From Neocallimastix lanati (nom. inval.) (taxonomy: Eukaryota > Neocallimastigomycota > Neocallimastigomycetes > Neocallimastigales > Neocallimastigaceae), in assembly GCA_016946835.1 (NCBI GenBank), contig JACVTC010000106.1, positions 242,501 through 267,500 on the forward strand: DNA of 25,000 nt. The letters are read 5' to 3'. Positions 12,007 to 21,713 of the stretch are shown in pieces (the first letter of the stretch is position 1; each line of letters starts with the position of its first letter). The translations under genes were made by a program, and so were the position numbers. Below the pieces are notes generated by a model. The model made no database searches. It worked only from the letters and a program-made list of their open reading frames with translations, and was not told the DNA's origin.

Positions 12007-12694
12007 GTATTAATAATAATAATAATGAAACTGAAGATAACAAAATTAATAATAATCATCCAGAATTAAAAATATCATCTACAACTAGTCAACTAGAAGA
12101 TAAATGTATTTTAGAAAAAATGAAAAAAGGTAATGTTTATGCAATAAAGGAAAAGAACAATAATAAATTATTAAAAGAAATTATGCATAATCGCATTGAA
12201 AATGTCAAATCTATGATTAGAAATAATAGTGTAGATATTAATTATGAAAGTGAAACTGGATTAACACCATTATTAAGTTCTATCTATTGTAATAATATTG
12301 AAAGTATTAAATTATTGATTAAAAACAGCGTAAAAGTTGAAGCTTGTAATGAAAATAATGTAACTCCAATAAAATATGCTTGTAGATTAGGAAATGAAGA
12401 AATTATTGAAATGTTAATAAAACAAATTGTTAATTTAAATGAAAATTATCAAAATAACTCTTATTATAACTTGATACTACAAGAAATGGAATATAAAAAT
12501 TTTTTCTTAGTTGATTATATTATTAATAATTCTATTGAAAAGCCAGATGAACATATCAATTTAATTAAAAAATTTGTAAAAACACCTATATTATCAAATA
12601 GGTTAAAGTTTAGAAATATCAATGATAGATATAATTCTTTGGATCAGGAATACAAACGATGTGAAGAATTTCTTATTTCACAAATTAAATCCTC

Positions 12695-12756
<62 letters not shown>

Positions 12757-14024
12757 GTAATAGTAATAATGGTAATAGTAATAATAATAGTTTTAGTCGG
12801 GTCTTAGGTTCAAGTGAAAATAAAAGTACGAATGATATAAATGATGAAAGTAATGAGGAAATAAGTAGTAGTTATTTTACAGATAGTAAAGAAACCATTA
12901 GTTTCAGTAAAAGTAATATCAATATTAGTAATACCCCATATTCTTTATCTAATCAAAATAATTTTGATACTGACGAGGATGAAGTATCTGAAATTAATAA
13001 TTCTAATAATAATGTTGAAGAATTCGGTGTTAGGTTAAGTGATAAACAAGATAATAGAAAAAGGGAAAGTAATACAAAAATTAAGGAAAATAAAAAGTTA
13101 GCCAATCTTGTATTTTTATCGATAAATAACCTTGATTATGAAGCTGCTGTAATACTCATCGAACGATATAATTGTATTAATAATGAAAATAATGAAGGAT
13201 TTAATATATTAACCTATATTATATTAAATAAAGACAAATATGATGAAAAATTTTTTAAATATTTGATTAATCATGGAGCCTATATCAATAAAAATATTTT
13301 TAAAAAAGAATGGAAGGATAGTTTAGAAATCATGAGTAACGAGAAATTTATTAATTATTTATTAAAGGAAAAATTAAAATTTAAATTTAAAAAAAATGAA
13401 GAACCTAAAACAATGACCTTTATCCTTTTATTACATTATTTAATAAAATATAAAAACAGTAAATATCTCAAAAAAATTTTGGATTCAAATAAAAAAAGAA
13501 AAAATCCAAACAGTATTATTAATGAAGAAAACCCATCATTAGTGGAAGAGATTACTAAAGAAAAAAATTATGAGATATTAGAAATATTATTAGAGTATAT
13601 TGATCCAAAAATGAAAATTAATAATAAAACATTATTAATGTTTGCTGCTGAAAATAAAGATAATCATAAAAATGAATATGATAATCAAAAATCCCTAAAT
13701 ATTATTAAATTATTATTATCAAAAGGTATTGATATTAATGAAAAGGATAACAATAATGAAACCGCTCTTTTTTACGCTGTAAAATGTAAAAATGAAAAGA
13801 TTATGATACAATTAGTTGATGAAGGAGCTGATATCCAAATTAAAAATAATAAAAATGAAAATATTTTATTTACAGCTGTAAGAACAAATAAAAATTCCAT
13901 AGTAAATTATTTATTACCAAAAATTAAAGACAAACAATTAATTAATAATGAAAAGCATAATGTAACTTATTATGCTAAAAATAATAAAATAAAAGATCTG
14001 CTTCATCAAAATGGAATAAAATGA
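9000..14024 (+). CDS. Large ankyrin-repeat protein, two exons, 1634 residues
   Basis: Exon 1 is 9000-9034 (MDQLNFKNIIE plus two bases of an Arg codon), the intron is 9035-9154 (GTATTA...TTAG), and exon 2 runs from 9155 to the TGA at 14022. The frame is open across the junction. No in-frame ATG lies in exon 2 before base 9375, where the frame has only a TTG, so the exon-1 ATG is the real start. Ankyrin repeats are clear at about residues 341-440 (TPLIYAA, TALHIA, TPLMIA), 560-610, 715-800, 1040-1110 and 1540-1634 (TLLMFAA, ALFYAV, ILFTAV). An unusual segment, LTYM...YELLI..GAYI...FKNE, recurs at about 444, 784 and 1363. Two poly-Asn tracts (about 929-970 and 1193-1224) and a charged 620-700 stretch separate the blocks. 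No signal peptide or membrane segment is seen, so it is probably an intracellular scaffold. Partner and role are unknown. Confidence 0.8.
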
Positions 14025-14052
14025 AGAAATGTTAAATAAATAAATAAATTAA

Positions 14053-14134
<82 letters not shown>

Positions 14135-14517
14135 AAAAAAAAGAAAGAAAGAAAGAAGGAAAGAAAGAAAAAAAAAAAAATTTTTTTATTGATTTAATAA
14201 CAACTTTTTAATATTTAAATATACAAATTAAAACCTATTCAATATAATATATATATAAGTTCATAAGGTTTTAGTTTGAAGTTGTTATCTATAATATATA
14301 CATCTAATAATATTTTTATCTATTATTTTATTATTTTATATTTATTATTTTTGTTTTTATTATTATTTATACTAATTCTTAAACATATAATTCCTAAGGT
14401 TGAATTTATTAAAGTTTTTTCAATCTTGGATAATAAAAATAAAAATAATAATTTTTTTTATTTTATTTTATTTTATTTTTTATTTTTTTCTTTTTTTCTT
14501 TTTTTCTTTTTTTCTAT

Positions 14518-14570
<53 letters not shown>

Positions 14571-14692
14571 TATATATATATATTTTATTTTTATTTATTT
14601 ATTATTATTATTATATTTTTTAAGTTCTTTAAATTCTTTAAATATAAATAAAATTATTAATATAAATTTAAATAATTTGATACAACAGATTT
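14025..14692. other. AT-rich 3' region of the ankyrin gene with microsatellites
   Basis: Downstream of the ankyrin stop there is an AAT tract (14054-14082), long A-runs, a GAAA/GAAGG purine microsatellite (about 14143-14170) and a T-run of about 50 (14520-14567) followed by a TA tract. No gene is supported; the Phe-rich frames across the T-run are composition artefacts. The left copy of the copia target duplication (GATTT, 14688-14692) ends this stretch. Confidence 0.6.
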
Positions 14693-14877
14693 TGTTAAAA
14701 TTTAATTTATTAATATATAAAAATAAAGAAAACAAACACTCGAACGTACAAAACTCAATTAAACAATTGGGTTTATGAAATAATAATTTTATTAATAAAT
14801 ATTAAAATAATATATCTACATTAAACAATGTAAATTTTTTATATAAAACTTCAAAAATCAATTAAATCTAGAAAAGA

Positions 14878-14930
<53 letters not shown>

Positions 14931-15034
14931 GTTTATAATAAAATATTAATAATTACTAAATAAATACATTTTACATTGATATTTGTACTACATATTATTT
15001 ATTTTTGAATATTAAATGTATTTATTATTTCACA
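14693..15034 (-). repeat. Copia 3' LTR
   Basis: Direct copy of 20839-21179. On the minus strand it starts TGTGAAATAA and ends TTTTAACA. It contains a 48-base homopolymer (T on the plus strand, 14882-14929). Length 342 bp. Confidence 0.93.
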
Positions 15035-15044
15035 TTCCCCCTAA
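15035..15044 (-). other. Copia polypurine tract
   Basis: Minus-strand TTAGGGGGAA lies directly against the start of the 3' LTR (TGTG...). This is the expected place and composition for the plus-strand DNA primer of reverse transcription. Confidence 0.75.
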
Positions 15045-15054
15045 TTATTAATTT

Positions 15055-18000
15055 TTATTTATATTTGTATAATAAACTATTTCTAAAATTTTGCATTTTA
15101 TATTTATTTAAAAATTTCGTCAGACCATCTGCTTTATTATTCTTTGATTCTATGTATTCAAGTTCTACTTTTTTTTCCTTTATTAATTCTCTGATTTTAT
15201 GATATTTAATGTCAATGTGTTTTGATCTTGGGTTTATTGTATTATTTTCAGCGTTATATATTGCTGCTTGATTGTCAATGTAAATTTTTATGCATTCTCT
15301 TTGATCCTTTATTTCTCCTAAAATGTTTCTATACCATAAAGCTTGTTTCGCACATTCACATAGTCCATAATATTCGGCTTCTGCGGTGGAGGTAGCTACA
15401 CACTTTTGAAGCTTTGAGTACCAACTAGTTGGACCTGAACCCATAAAATAGATAAAACCTGTCGTAGACCTTCTCGTTTCTTTATCATTAGCATAATCTG
15501 AATCGACATACGTTTTTAGACATTTTTCTCCATTAAATAAAATACCGTAATATTTTGCTCCTTTTAAATATCTGAATATTTGTATTACGTTTTTCCAATC
15601 TTTTACCTTTGGTTCTTTGCAATGTTGAGCTACTCTATTCACAGAAAACATAATATCTGGTCTTGTACAGATAGCCAAATATATTAAACTTCCTACGGCG
15701 GACCTATACGTTGTTGGATCAAATAATTCTTCATCATCTTCTTTATCAGATAAACTTGGTTCGGTAGTTCCTATTTCTTTACAATCTTTTAGTCCAAATT
15801 TTTCGAGTATGTCTTCCAAATATCTTTCTTGATGTAAAAGGTAACCATTAGGAATCCTTTCTATTTTTATACCTATAATAAAATTTGCTTTACCAATATC
15901 AGTTACAGAGTATTTTTCTTTAATTAGTCTTACTGTTTTATTAATTTCATCATCTTTACCTGTAATTAATAAATCATCTACGTATACTCCTATAACACAC
16001 ACGAGTTTATTATCTTTTTTCTTAATAAAAATACACGGTTCACTGACTAATTCATAGAATCCCAAATGTTTTAAAGTAGTACTAATATTATTATTCCATT
16101 CTCTTGCAGCCTGTTTTAGTCCATATAAAGCCTTTTGTAACTTAAAATATCCTTTTCCAAAATTTGGATCTCCTTCAGGTATCTTCATAAAAATGTCTTC
16201 CTTCAAATCGGCATACAGATAAGCTGCCTTTATATCCATTTGGTGAATGTTAAAATTGTTTTCTGCAGCAATAGATATTATTATTCTTAATGAATCCTGC
16301 TTTAGTGTTGGTGAAAAAGTTTCTTTATAATCTTCTCCATATTCCTGGGTATAGCCTCTTGCTACTAGCCTTGCTTTATATTTATCGATTTTTCCTTCAC
16401 TATCTCTTTTAATTTTGAAAACCCACCTGGAATCGATTATATTAGCGCCTTCAGGAACCTTTTCAATCTTTTTAAATACTTTCCTTTCTTTCATATTATT
16501 TAATTCGTTTTCTATAGCACTTATCCATTTTTCTTTGTCTTTTCTTTTGAAGATTTCCATATATGAATTTGGTTCTCTGATTTGGTTAATTGTCGTTAAA
16601 CATTCCCTTTTTCTCTTATTACTGTTCTCTTGTATTTCTCCTCTATAGTCACTTACGTTAATTCCTTCCACATTTTCCTCTACATTTGTATTTACATTAG
16701 CATTTTTATTTAAACTTTTAACCTTTCTTTTTCCTTTATGCATTATTGTTTCATATTCTCTACTTTTATTTTTATTAAAATTTAGCGAATCATTATTAAT
16801 TATTTTAAACTTCTCAAAATTTTTATTATTGTCCATTTTTGATTCATTAATTTTATTTTTTGAATTAATTAAATTATTTTTTAATTTATACGATTTTAAT
16901 AAATTTTTATCTTTTGAAAATTTTTTATTGTCTTTATTTTTAAAAGTTAAATGTAAATTAGATTTTTGATTATTTTCTGAATAATTATTTTTTATATTAA
17001 TTTTATATTTATTTATAACTTCTACATGATTTTTTTTAGGATTTTTATCAAACTTTACAGGATTTTTGTCAGGATTTTCAGGATTTTTGTTTTCAATTAT
17101 TTTGTTTTCAGGATATATTTGATTCATTAGGTTTGTATTATTTTTCGTATTATTTGTTTTTATTTTTATTTCCCTTGAATTCTTATTTTTTAATTTTGAA
17201 TTGCTTGAATGATTTTCGGCATTAACTTTATTTGGATTAATTTCTAAATTAATTTTTTGACTAATTTCTTTATTATTATTATTATTATTATTATTACTAC
17301 TATTATTATTATTATTATTATTATTTGGAATAATATTTTTAACAATTTGTTTATTGTTATTTTCAAAAATTTCTTTGTTTACATCTAAATGAGAACACTC
17401 TTCATTGGGATTATTTTCACTCAAATTATTTTCAATCAAATTATTTTCACTCAAATTATTTTCACTCAAATTATTTTTACTCAAATTGTTTTCAGTTGAA
17501 TTATTATTATTTGAAGTATTTTCAACTAAATTTTTATTTAAATTATTTTCAATTAAAATATTTTTATTTGAATTATCTTCAATTATAATGTTTTCTTTTA
17601 AATTAAACGCGTCATTTTCATTATTTTTGTTTATAATGGTAATTTCTTCTTTATCATAGTCATCTAATTCCAATATCTCTTTACCTTTATCTTTGTTTTT
17701 ATTTATAATAGATACTTTTTCGCCGTTAATACTTTCTCCCTTACCTTTATTGAAATAAATATCTTCGTTAACATTTCTATTTAGAATAACTTCACTATTA
17801 TTATTGATTAATTTATTCCTTTCATTAATAATATTTATATTGTTTTTAATATTGTTTTCTTCGTTATAGTTCTGTTTACTTGTTGAACTTTCTTCTAATT
17901 TTTCTTTCTGTTTTGCTTCACCTAATGAAAGCGTATTCGTTTTTGTATTACCGTGCTTTATCAACGTGTTTATGTTCTCAAGTTTCTCTTCTATTAATTT

Positions 18001-19881
18001 AAATTTATTCTCAAGATGTTCTTTTTCTTTTTGACTTAATGAAAGATTTTCTTCTTCTTTATCTTTATTGATATCATTTTTTGAATTATTTGGAATATCT
18101 TGCATGTCTAAATTGACAATATCTTCTTTTACTGTTCGTTCATTGTTATTATCTCTTTGACTCCTGTTCTCTTCATTGTTCTCTTCTTGAGGATCTTCTT
18201 CTATTTCTTTATTTTCTTGAATAATATTAATTATGTCATTTCTGTTGTAGTAATTTCTTTCTTCTAAGTTTTTCATTAATGTGTCTTCATCTTGCGTTTC
18301 GGTTTCTTCATTTTCATATCTCCTTGTTTCAGATACATAATCAAAGTTAAAGTTACCTGGCTGGTCTTCAAGAAATTCTACCACACGTTTCACATATATT
18401 TTCATTTTATCAATATCGAATATTCTGTACCCTGTTGAGTCTTCGTCATATCCCAGAAAAATTCCTTTTCTTGAATTACTCCTAAATTTTTCTGGATTTA
18501 CTTCATAATAGTAAACTTTACAGCCAAATACATGTAATTTACTATTGTCAACTTTCTTTTCGTAGAATACTTCGAATGGGATTTTGTTATTATTTCCATG
18601 ATGCGGCACCCTATTATGCACATAATTAGCTGTCTTTAAAGCATCTTCCCAAAATCTTCTACATAATTGACTATCTATTAACATTGCGGTAGCAATTTGG
18701 ATAAGTACTCCGTTTAGTCTTTCTGCTCTACCGTTTTGCTGAGGATTTCCTGGTACAGTGAATTGTTGCGTGATTCCGTATTTGTTGCATATTTCTTTAA
18801 AATTATTTGAAGTGAATTCTGTTCCATTATCACTTCTTAAATATATTATATTTGAATTTGTTTTATTTTTAATTTTGATATACCATGTTTCAAATACTTG
18901 GTATACTTCCGACTTCTTCTTTACTGTAAGGACCCAACCATATCTACTATAATCATCTAAAATAGTCACGAAATAACAGTTGCCATAAATTGATGGTGGT
19001 GCCGGTCCAACAAGATCTATATGCACTAATTCAAGAATTTTTCGCGAATTATTTTGTGCTTTACCATATGGTTCATTCTTCATTTTTGCTTGCATACAGA
19101 TCTCACATTTATCTATTTTGTTTCCATAGGTCAGGTGCCCAATTCTTCGATGCCATAGAATATCATTACCTTTAGTGTTGACGTTATTGCATAGTATATT
19201 ACTACTTTTAATACATACTTCAAAAACATCATTATCACTAGCTTTAATTTTTGAAATTGTATTAAAATACTTATCTAGGATATACGCATATACGTCATCG
19301 TATTCCTTTATAAAAACTATTACATATTCATCCCTTGCTAGTTTACTAATCGAAATTAAATTTCTTTTAATATCCGGAACATATAATACTTCCTTTAGCT
19401 TTAATAATTCTTTGTTCATATTTCCTTGTATCTCTCCAATGTGTGTTGAGTTGGTTGTATTCCCATTTGCATAATTTATTTCTTCCACGTGTTCCTCTTC
19501 ATTCATTAGTATATTTTTGTTTTGAGTCATATGATTAGATGCACCTGAATCTAGAGTCCACCAACTACATTCTACATGATTTTTAGTTACGTTATTATTA
19601 AATACATTATTGCATTGTTTTGTATTGCCACTACATGGATTTTCAAAAGAAGTGTTATAATCCAGAACAAATAAATCATTAAGATTTAATTTATCATTGT
19701 CTGTTTCTGTTATTGTCATATTGGCCTGTTTTTTGTTTACCTTGCCTCCCTTGTTTCTTGGCGAATTCTTGTGACATCTTCCTTTTAATCTTGCAATCTC
19801 TTTCAAAATGACCAAATCTGTGGCAAAAGAAACATTCAATATTAGAATTAGTTTTTCTACCTTCTCCATTACCTTTCTCAT
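15055..19881 (-). CDS. pol: Copia Pol polyprotein (protease-integrase-RT-RNase H)
   Basis: An open frame of 1608 codons, read by a +1 shift from gag; the first codons overlap gag and are probably not a separate start. Domains in order: aspartic protease with LDSGASNHM (D111); GAG-pre-integrase/HHCC finger H244, H249, C259, C262; integrase core with D289, D351 and E387, where D351 and E387 are separated by 35 residues, the usual DX35E; integrase C-terminal part ending near 505 (FGCKVYYY, GIFLGY). Next is a linker of about 600 Asn/Lys/Glu-rich residues (507-1105), then reverse transcriptase (WISAIENE at 1119, MDIKAAYL with D1216, YVDD 1300-1303) and RNase H (D1460, E1501 or E1503, D1536). It copies the element's RNA in virus-like particles and integrates the DNA. 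Two oddities are the short H249-C259 spacing and the very long linker. All catalytic residues are present. Confidence 0.93.
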   Translation of the reverse strand: MRKVMEKVEKLILILNVSFATDLVILKEIARLKGRCHKNSPRNKGGKVNKKQANMTITETDNDKLNLNDLFVLDYNTSFENPCSGNTKQCNNVFNNNVTKNHVECSWWTLDSGASNHMTQNKNILMNEEEHVEEINYANGNTTNSTHIGEIQGNMNKELLKLKEVLYVPDIKRNLISISKLARDEYVIVFIKEYDDVYAYILDKYFNTISKIKASDNDVFEVCIKSSNILCNNVNTKGNDILWHRRIGHLTYGNKIDKCEICMQAKMKNEPYGKAQNNSRKILELVHIDLVGPAPPSIYGNCYFVTILDDYSRYGWVLTVKKKSEVYQVFETWYIKIKNKTNSNIIYLRSDNGTEFTSNNFKEICNKYGITQQFTVPGNPQQNGRAERLNGVLIQIATAMLIDSQLCRRFWEDALKTANYVHNRVPHHGNNNKIPFEVFYEKKVDNSKLHVFGCKVYYYEVNPEKFRSNSRKGIFLGYDEDSTGYRIFDIDKMKIYVKRVVEFLEDQPGNFNFDYVSETRRYENEETETQDEDTLMKNLEERNYYNRNDIINIIQENKEIEEDPQEENNEENRSQRDNNNERTVKEDIVNLDMQDIPNNSKNDINKDKEEENLSLSQKEKEHLENKFKLIEEKLENINTLIKHGNTKTNTLSLGEAKQKEKLEESSTSKQNYNEENNIKNNINIINERNKLINNNSEVILNRNVNEDIYFNKGKGESINGEKVSIINKNKDKGKEILELDDYDKEEITIINKNNENDAFNLKENIIIEDNSNKNILIENNLNKNLVENTSNNNNSTENNLSKNNLSENNLSENNLIENNLSENNPNEECSHLDVNKEIFENNNKQIVKNIIPNNNNNNNNSSNNNNNNNNKEISQKINLEINPNKVNAENHSSNSKLKNKNSREIKIKTNNTKNNTNLMNQIYPENKIIENKNPENPDKNPVKFDKNPKKNHVEVINKYKINIKNNYSENNQKSNLHLTFKNKDNKKFSKDKNLLKSYKLKNNLINSKNKINESKMDNNKNFEKFKIINNDSLNFNKNKSREYETIMHKGKRKVKSLNKNANVNTNVEENVEGINVSDYRGEIQENSNKRKRECLTTINQIREPNSYMEIFKRKDKEKWISAIENELNNMKERKVFKKIEKVPEGANIIDSRWVFKIKRDSEGKIDKYKARLVARGYTQEYGEDYKETFSPTLKQDSLRIIISIAAENNFNIHQMDIKAAYLYADLKEDIFMKIPEGDPNFGKGYFKLQKALYGLKQAAREWNNNISTTLKHLGFYELVSEPCIFIKKKDNKLVCVIGVYVDDLLITGKDDEINKTVRLIKEKYSVTDIGKANFIIGIKIERIPNGYLLHQERYLEDILEKFGLKDCKEIGTTEPSLSDKEDDEELFDPTTYRSAVGSLIYLAICTRPDIMFSVNRVAQHCKEPKVKDWKNVIQIFRYLKGAKYYGILFNGEKCLKTYVDSDYANDKETRRSTTGFIYFMGSGPTSWYSKLQKCVATSTAEAEYYGLCECAKQALWYRNILGEIKDQRECIKIYIDNQAAIYNAENNTINPRSKHIDIKYHKIRELIKEKKVELEYIESKNNKADGLTKFLNKYKMQNFRNSLLYKYK
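17405..17500 (-). repeat. 15-bp tandem repeat inside the pol linker
   Basis: About six consecutive 15-base units encode the pentapeptide SENNL and variants (SKNNL, IENNL) at pol residues 797-824. A nearby (AAT)n stretch at 17274-17322 encodes poly-Asn. Both lie between integrase and reverse transcriptase, and such slippage-prone repeats probably lengthened the linker. Confidence 0.8.
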
Positions 19882-20719
19882 AATTTCTTTTTGGATATCT
19901 TCTAAAGTCTTGATTTACTCCTTTTCCTTTTCCTTGGCTTTGGGTCGTAGTGCTGAATACATGTTGTATTCCTATCATCTTTCCTTTTTTCCTTTCTTCG
20001 ACTTTCTTGAGTCGTTCTACAAGCCCTAATGTATATTCTTTACAGCTTTTCCAGTCTTTTTGATCAAAAATATTTACGCTTTGATATTCTTCTGGTAAAG
20101 AGTTAAATAATAGTAATTTCTTTTCCTCATCTGTAACTACAACATTCATATATTCTATCATATTAATATTCTTACTTAATTTTGTTAAAAATCTTGAAAA
20201 GCTTGTTTTGGGGTTGTATCTTAAAGCATTAGTTTCATCGATTAGTTGATTTCTCCTTGTTACATCATCTCCAATATGAATTTGTTGTAACGTTTGCCAA
20301 ATTTGATAACCTGTAAGAGATGGATCTTGAATATCTTGTTGTGTTTTTGGTCCCAACGTGCTTCTTATTAAACTTTTTAAACTGGCATCTGTTTTTAAAT
20401 CCTCTTTTGTCACTGATTCTCCATATTTCATTTTGTACTCATATGGTGCAATTAAATCATTTATACTTTCTGTTCCATTAACTATGGGAACTTTTGGAGT
20501 ATGATCTATATCGACCCATTCTTCGAGATCATAGTATTGTAAGATACCTCTCATGAATAGTTGCCAGGTTATGATGTTATTACTGTCTAATTCATATATA
20601 ACTTTTCCTATTAGGACAGAGGGATGAAATCTTTTGATTTGAGGAATATTGTTATCCATAGTAGTAATGGTACTAGAAGTAGCATTTTCTGTTGATCGTT
20701 TTAAAGTATTTTTACTCAT
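19694..20719 (-). CDS. gag: Copia Gag (capsid plus nucleocapsid zinc knuckle)
   Basis: A 341-residue frame starting MSKNTLKRST. The N-terminal half has the copia-type Gag pattern, including LDSNNIITWQLFMRGILQYY, an IWQTLQQIH segment (140-148), and the later SRFLTKLSKNI and LLLFNSLPEEYQ motifs. A zinc knuckle CX2CX4HX4C follows (C296, C299, H304, C309), then a basic tail to the stop at 19694. It forms the particle and packages element RNA. The last 188 bases overlap pol in the +1 frame. The ATG lies just downstream of an AT-rich leader and is the natural start. The family call is firm. Confidence 0.9.
   Translation of the reverse strand: MSKNTLKRSTENATSSTITTMDNNIPQIKRFHPSVLIGKVIYELDSNNIITWQLFMRGILQYYDLEEWVDIDHTPKVPIVNGTESINDLIAPYEYKMKYGESVTKEDLKTDASLKSLIRSTLGPKTQQDIQDPSLTGYQIWQTLQQIHIGDDVTRRNQLIDETNALRYNPKTSFSRFLTKLSKNINMIEYMNVVVTDEEKKLLLFNSLPEEYQSVNIFDQKDWKSCKEYTLGLVERLKKVEERKKGKMIGIQHVFSTTTQSQGKGKGVNQDFRRYPKRNYEKGNGEGRKTNSNIECFFCHRFGHFERDCKIKRKMSQEFAKKQGRQGKQKTGQYDNNRNRQ
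19745..19783 (-). promoter_or_regulatory. Probable gag-to-pol +1 frameshift zone
   Basis: Pol lies in the +1 frame relative to gag and must be entered inside the 19694-19881 overlap, after the zinc knuckle. Two in-frame AGG codons occur here in gag: AAA AGG AAG at 19783-19781 and GGG AGG CAA at 19747-19745. In Ty1 a rare AGG in the A site drives +1 slippage (CTT AGG C). Which site is used, or whether a different mechanism applies, cannot be told by eye. Confidence 0.4.
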
Positions 20720-20816
20720 TTTGAATTTTAAATATTTTAATTTTTTTTTTTTTTTTTTTTTATTTACTTATTTAAAAATTGAAATTGAATGATTTTTCAA
20801 CGAAGTAAAATTATAA

Positions 20817-20838
20817 TGAGTCAATGAGACTCTTAATC
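20817..20838 (-). promoter_or_regulatory. Copia primer-binding site matching the tRNA-Lys(CUU) anticodon arm
   Basis: Directly after the 5' LTR the minus strand reads GATTAAGAGTCTCATTG. Its complement, CAATGAGACTCTTAATC, contains the anticodon arm of eukaryotic tRNA-Lys(CUU), known from the family as TGAGACTCTTAATCTCA. Priming from an internal, cleaved tRNA fragment is established for Drosophila copia and Ty5 (initiator Met). There is no TGG start as a tRNA 3'-end primer would need. Confidence 0.6.
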
Positions 20839-21023
20839 TGTTAAAATTTAATTTATTAATATATAAAAATAAAGAAAACAAACACTCGAACGTACAAAAC
20901 TCAATTAAACAATTGGGTTTATGAAATAATAATTTTATTAATAAATATTAAAATAATATATCTACATTAAACAATGTAAATTTTTTATATAAAACTTCAA
21001 AAATCAATTAAATCTAGAAAAGA

Positions 21024-21075
<52 letters not shown>

Positions 21076-21179
21076 GTTTATAATAAAATATTAATAATTA
21101 CTAAATAAATACATTTTACATTGATATTTGTACTACATATTATTTATTTTTTAATATTAAATGTATTTATTATTTCACA
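20839..21179 (-). repeat. Copia 5' LTR
   Basis: A 341-bp direct copy of 14693-15034 that should carry the element's promoter on the minus strand. It differs from the other LTR only by one substitution and one base in the long homopolymer (47 bases here). Confidence 0.93.
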
Positions 21180-21184
21180 GATTT

Positions 21185-21713
21185 TAATATTAATAATATA
21201 AATAAAATATTATAATTTTAAAAATATATATATATGATAATAATTTTTTTTTTTTTAATTTTTTTTAATGAATTAACATACCAAAAAGATACCAAAATAT
21301 CGATTAATTTTTAAAATATTTCTTCATGTTCAGTAATTTTTTTTTTTTTAGTTTTATTATTGCATTATGGAAAATTAATTTTAAAATTATATATAAATAT
21401 ATAATAAACATTTTAGAATGAATAAATAAAAATACAAAATAGAATATAATAAAATATTTCAGATCAATATTAAATGAATACTCGATTCAAATAAAAATAG
21501 AAAAAAAAAAAAAAAATATTAAACATTGGCCATTAAATAAATAGTATTAGTTTCTTATCTTTAATTTACAAATTATAAGTGATTATGATTAAAATAAATA
21601 AATAATAAATAACTAAATAATAAATAAATAATAAATAAATAATAAATAACTAAATAATTAATAAATAAATAATAAATATATAAATTTATATTAACTATAT
21701 AAATTATTTCAGG
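21185..21713. other. AT-rich intergenic region with an AAATAAATAATAAATAACT repeat
   Basis: No gene seen. It includes T-runs (about 21246-21256 and 21339-21350), an A-run (21500-21516) and two to three imperfect units of a roughly 38-base A/T repeat at about 21595-21680. Confidence 0.5.

Larger units (their letters stand above)
14693..21179 (-). mobile_element. Complete Ty1/copia LTR retrotransposon, apparently intact
   Basis: An element of 6487 bp on the minus strand bounded by direct LTRs (14693-15034 and 20839-21179). The flanking 5-bp target duplication GATTT is at 14688-14692 and 21180-21184. The LTRs have TG/CA ends and differ by one G/T substitution (15007) and one base in a 47-48-base homopolymer, so insertion is recent. 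Internal order is primer site, gag, then pol with protease, integrase, reverse transcriptase and RNase H. Integrase before reverse transcriptase defines the copia group. No stop or frameshift interrupts gag or pol apart from the normal gag/pol frame change, so the copy could still be active. It lies in the intergenic DNA 3' of the ankyrin gene, tail to tail with it. Confidence 0.93.

Noticed and set aside
11720-12043. Leu-rich frame antisense to the ankyrin gene, and similar antisense frames at 4996-5277 and 17405-17659
   Set aside because: They are mirror images of poly-Asn and Asn/Ser repeats (AAT read as ATT/TTA) inside real genes.
14400-14651. Phe/Ile-rich 'membrane protein' frames across the T-run
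   Set aside because: They are generated by a T homopolymer of about 50 bases and TA repeats.
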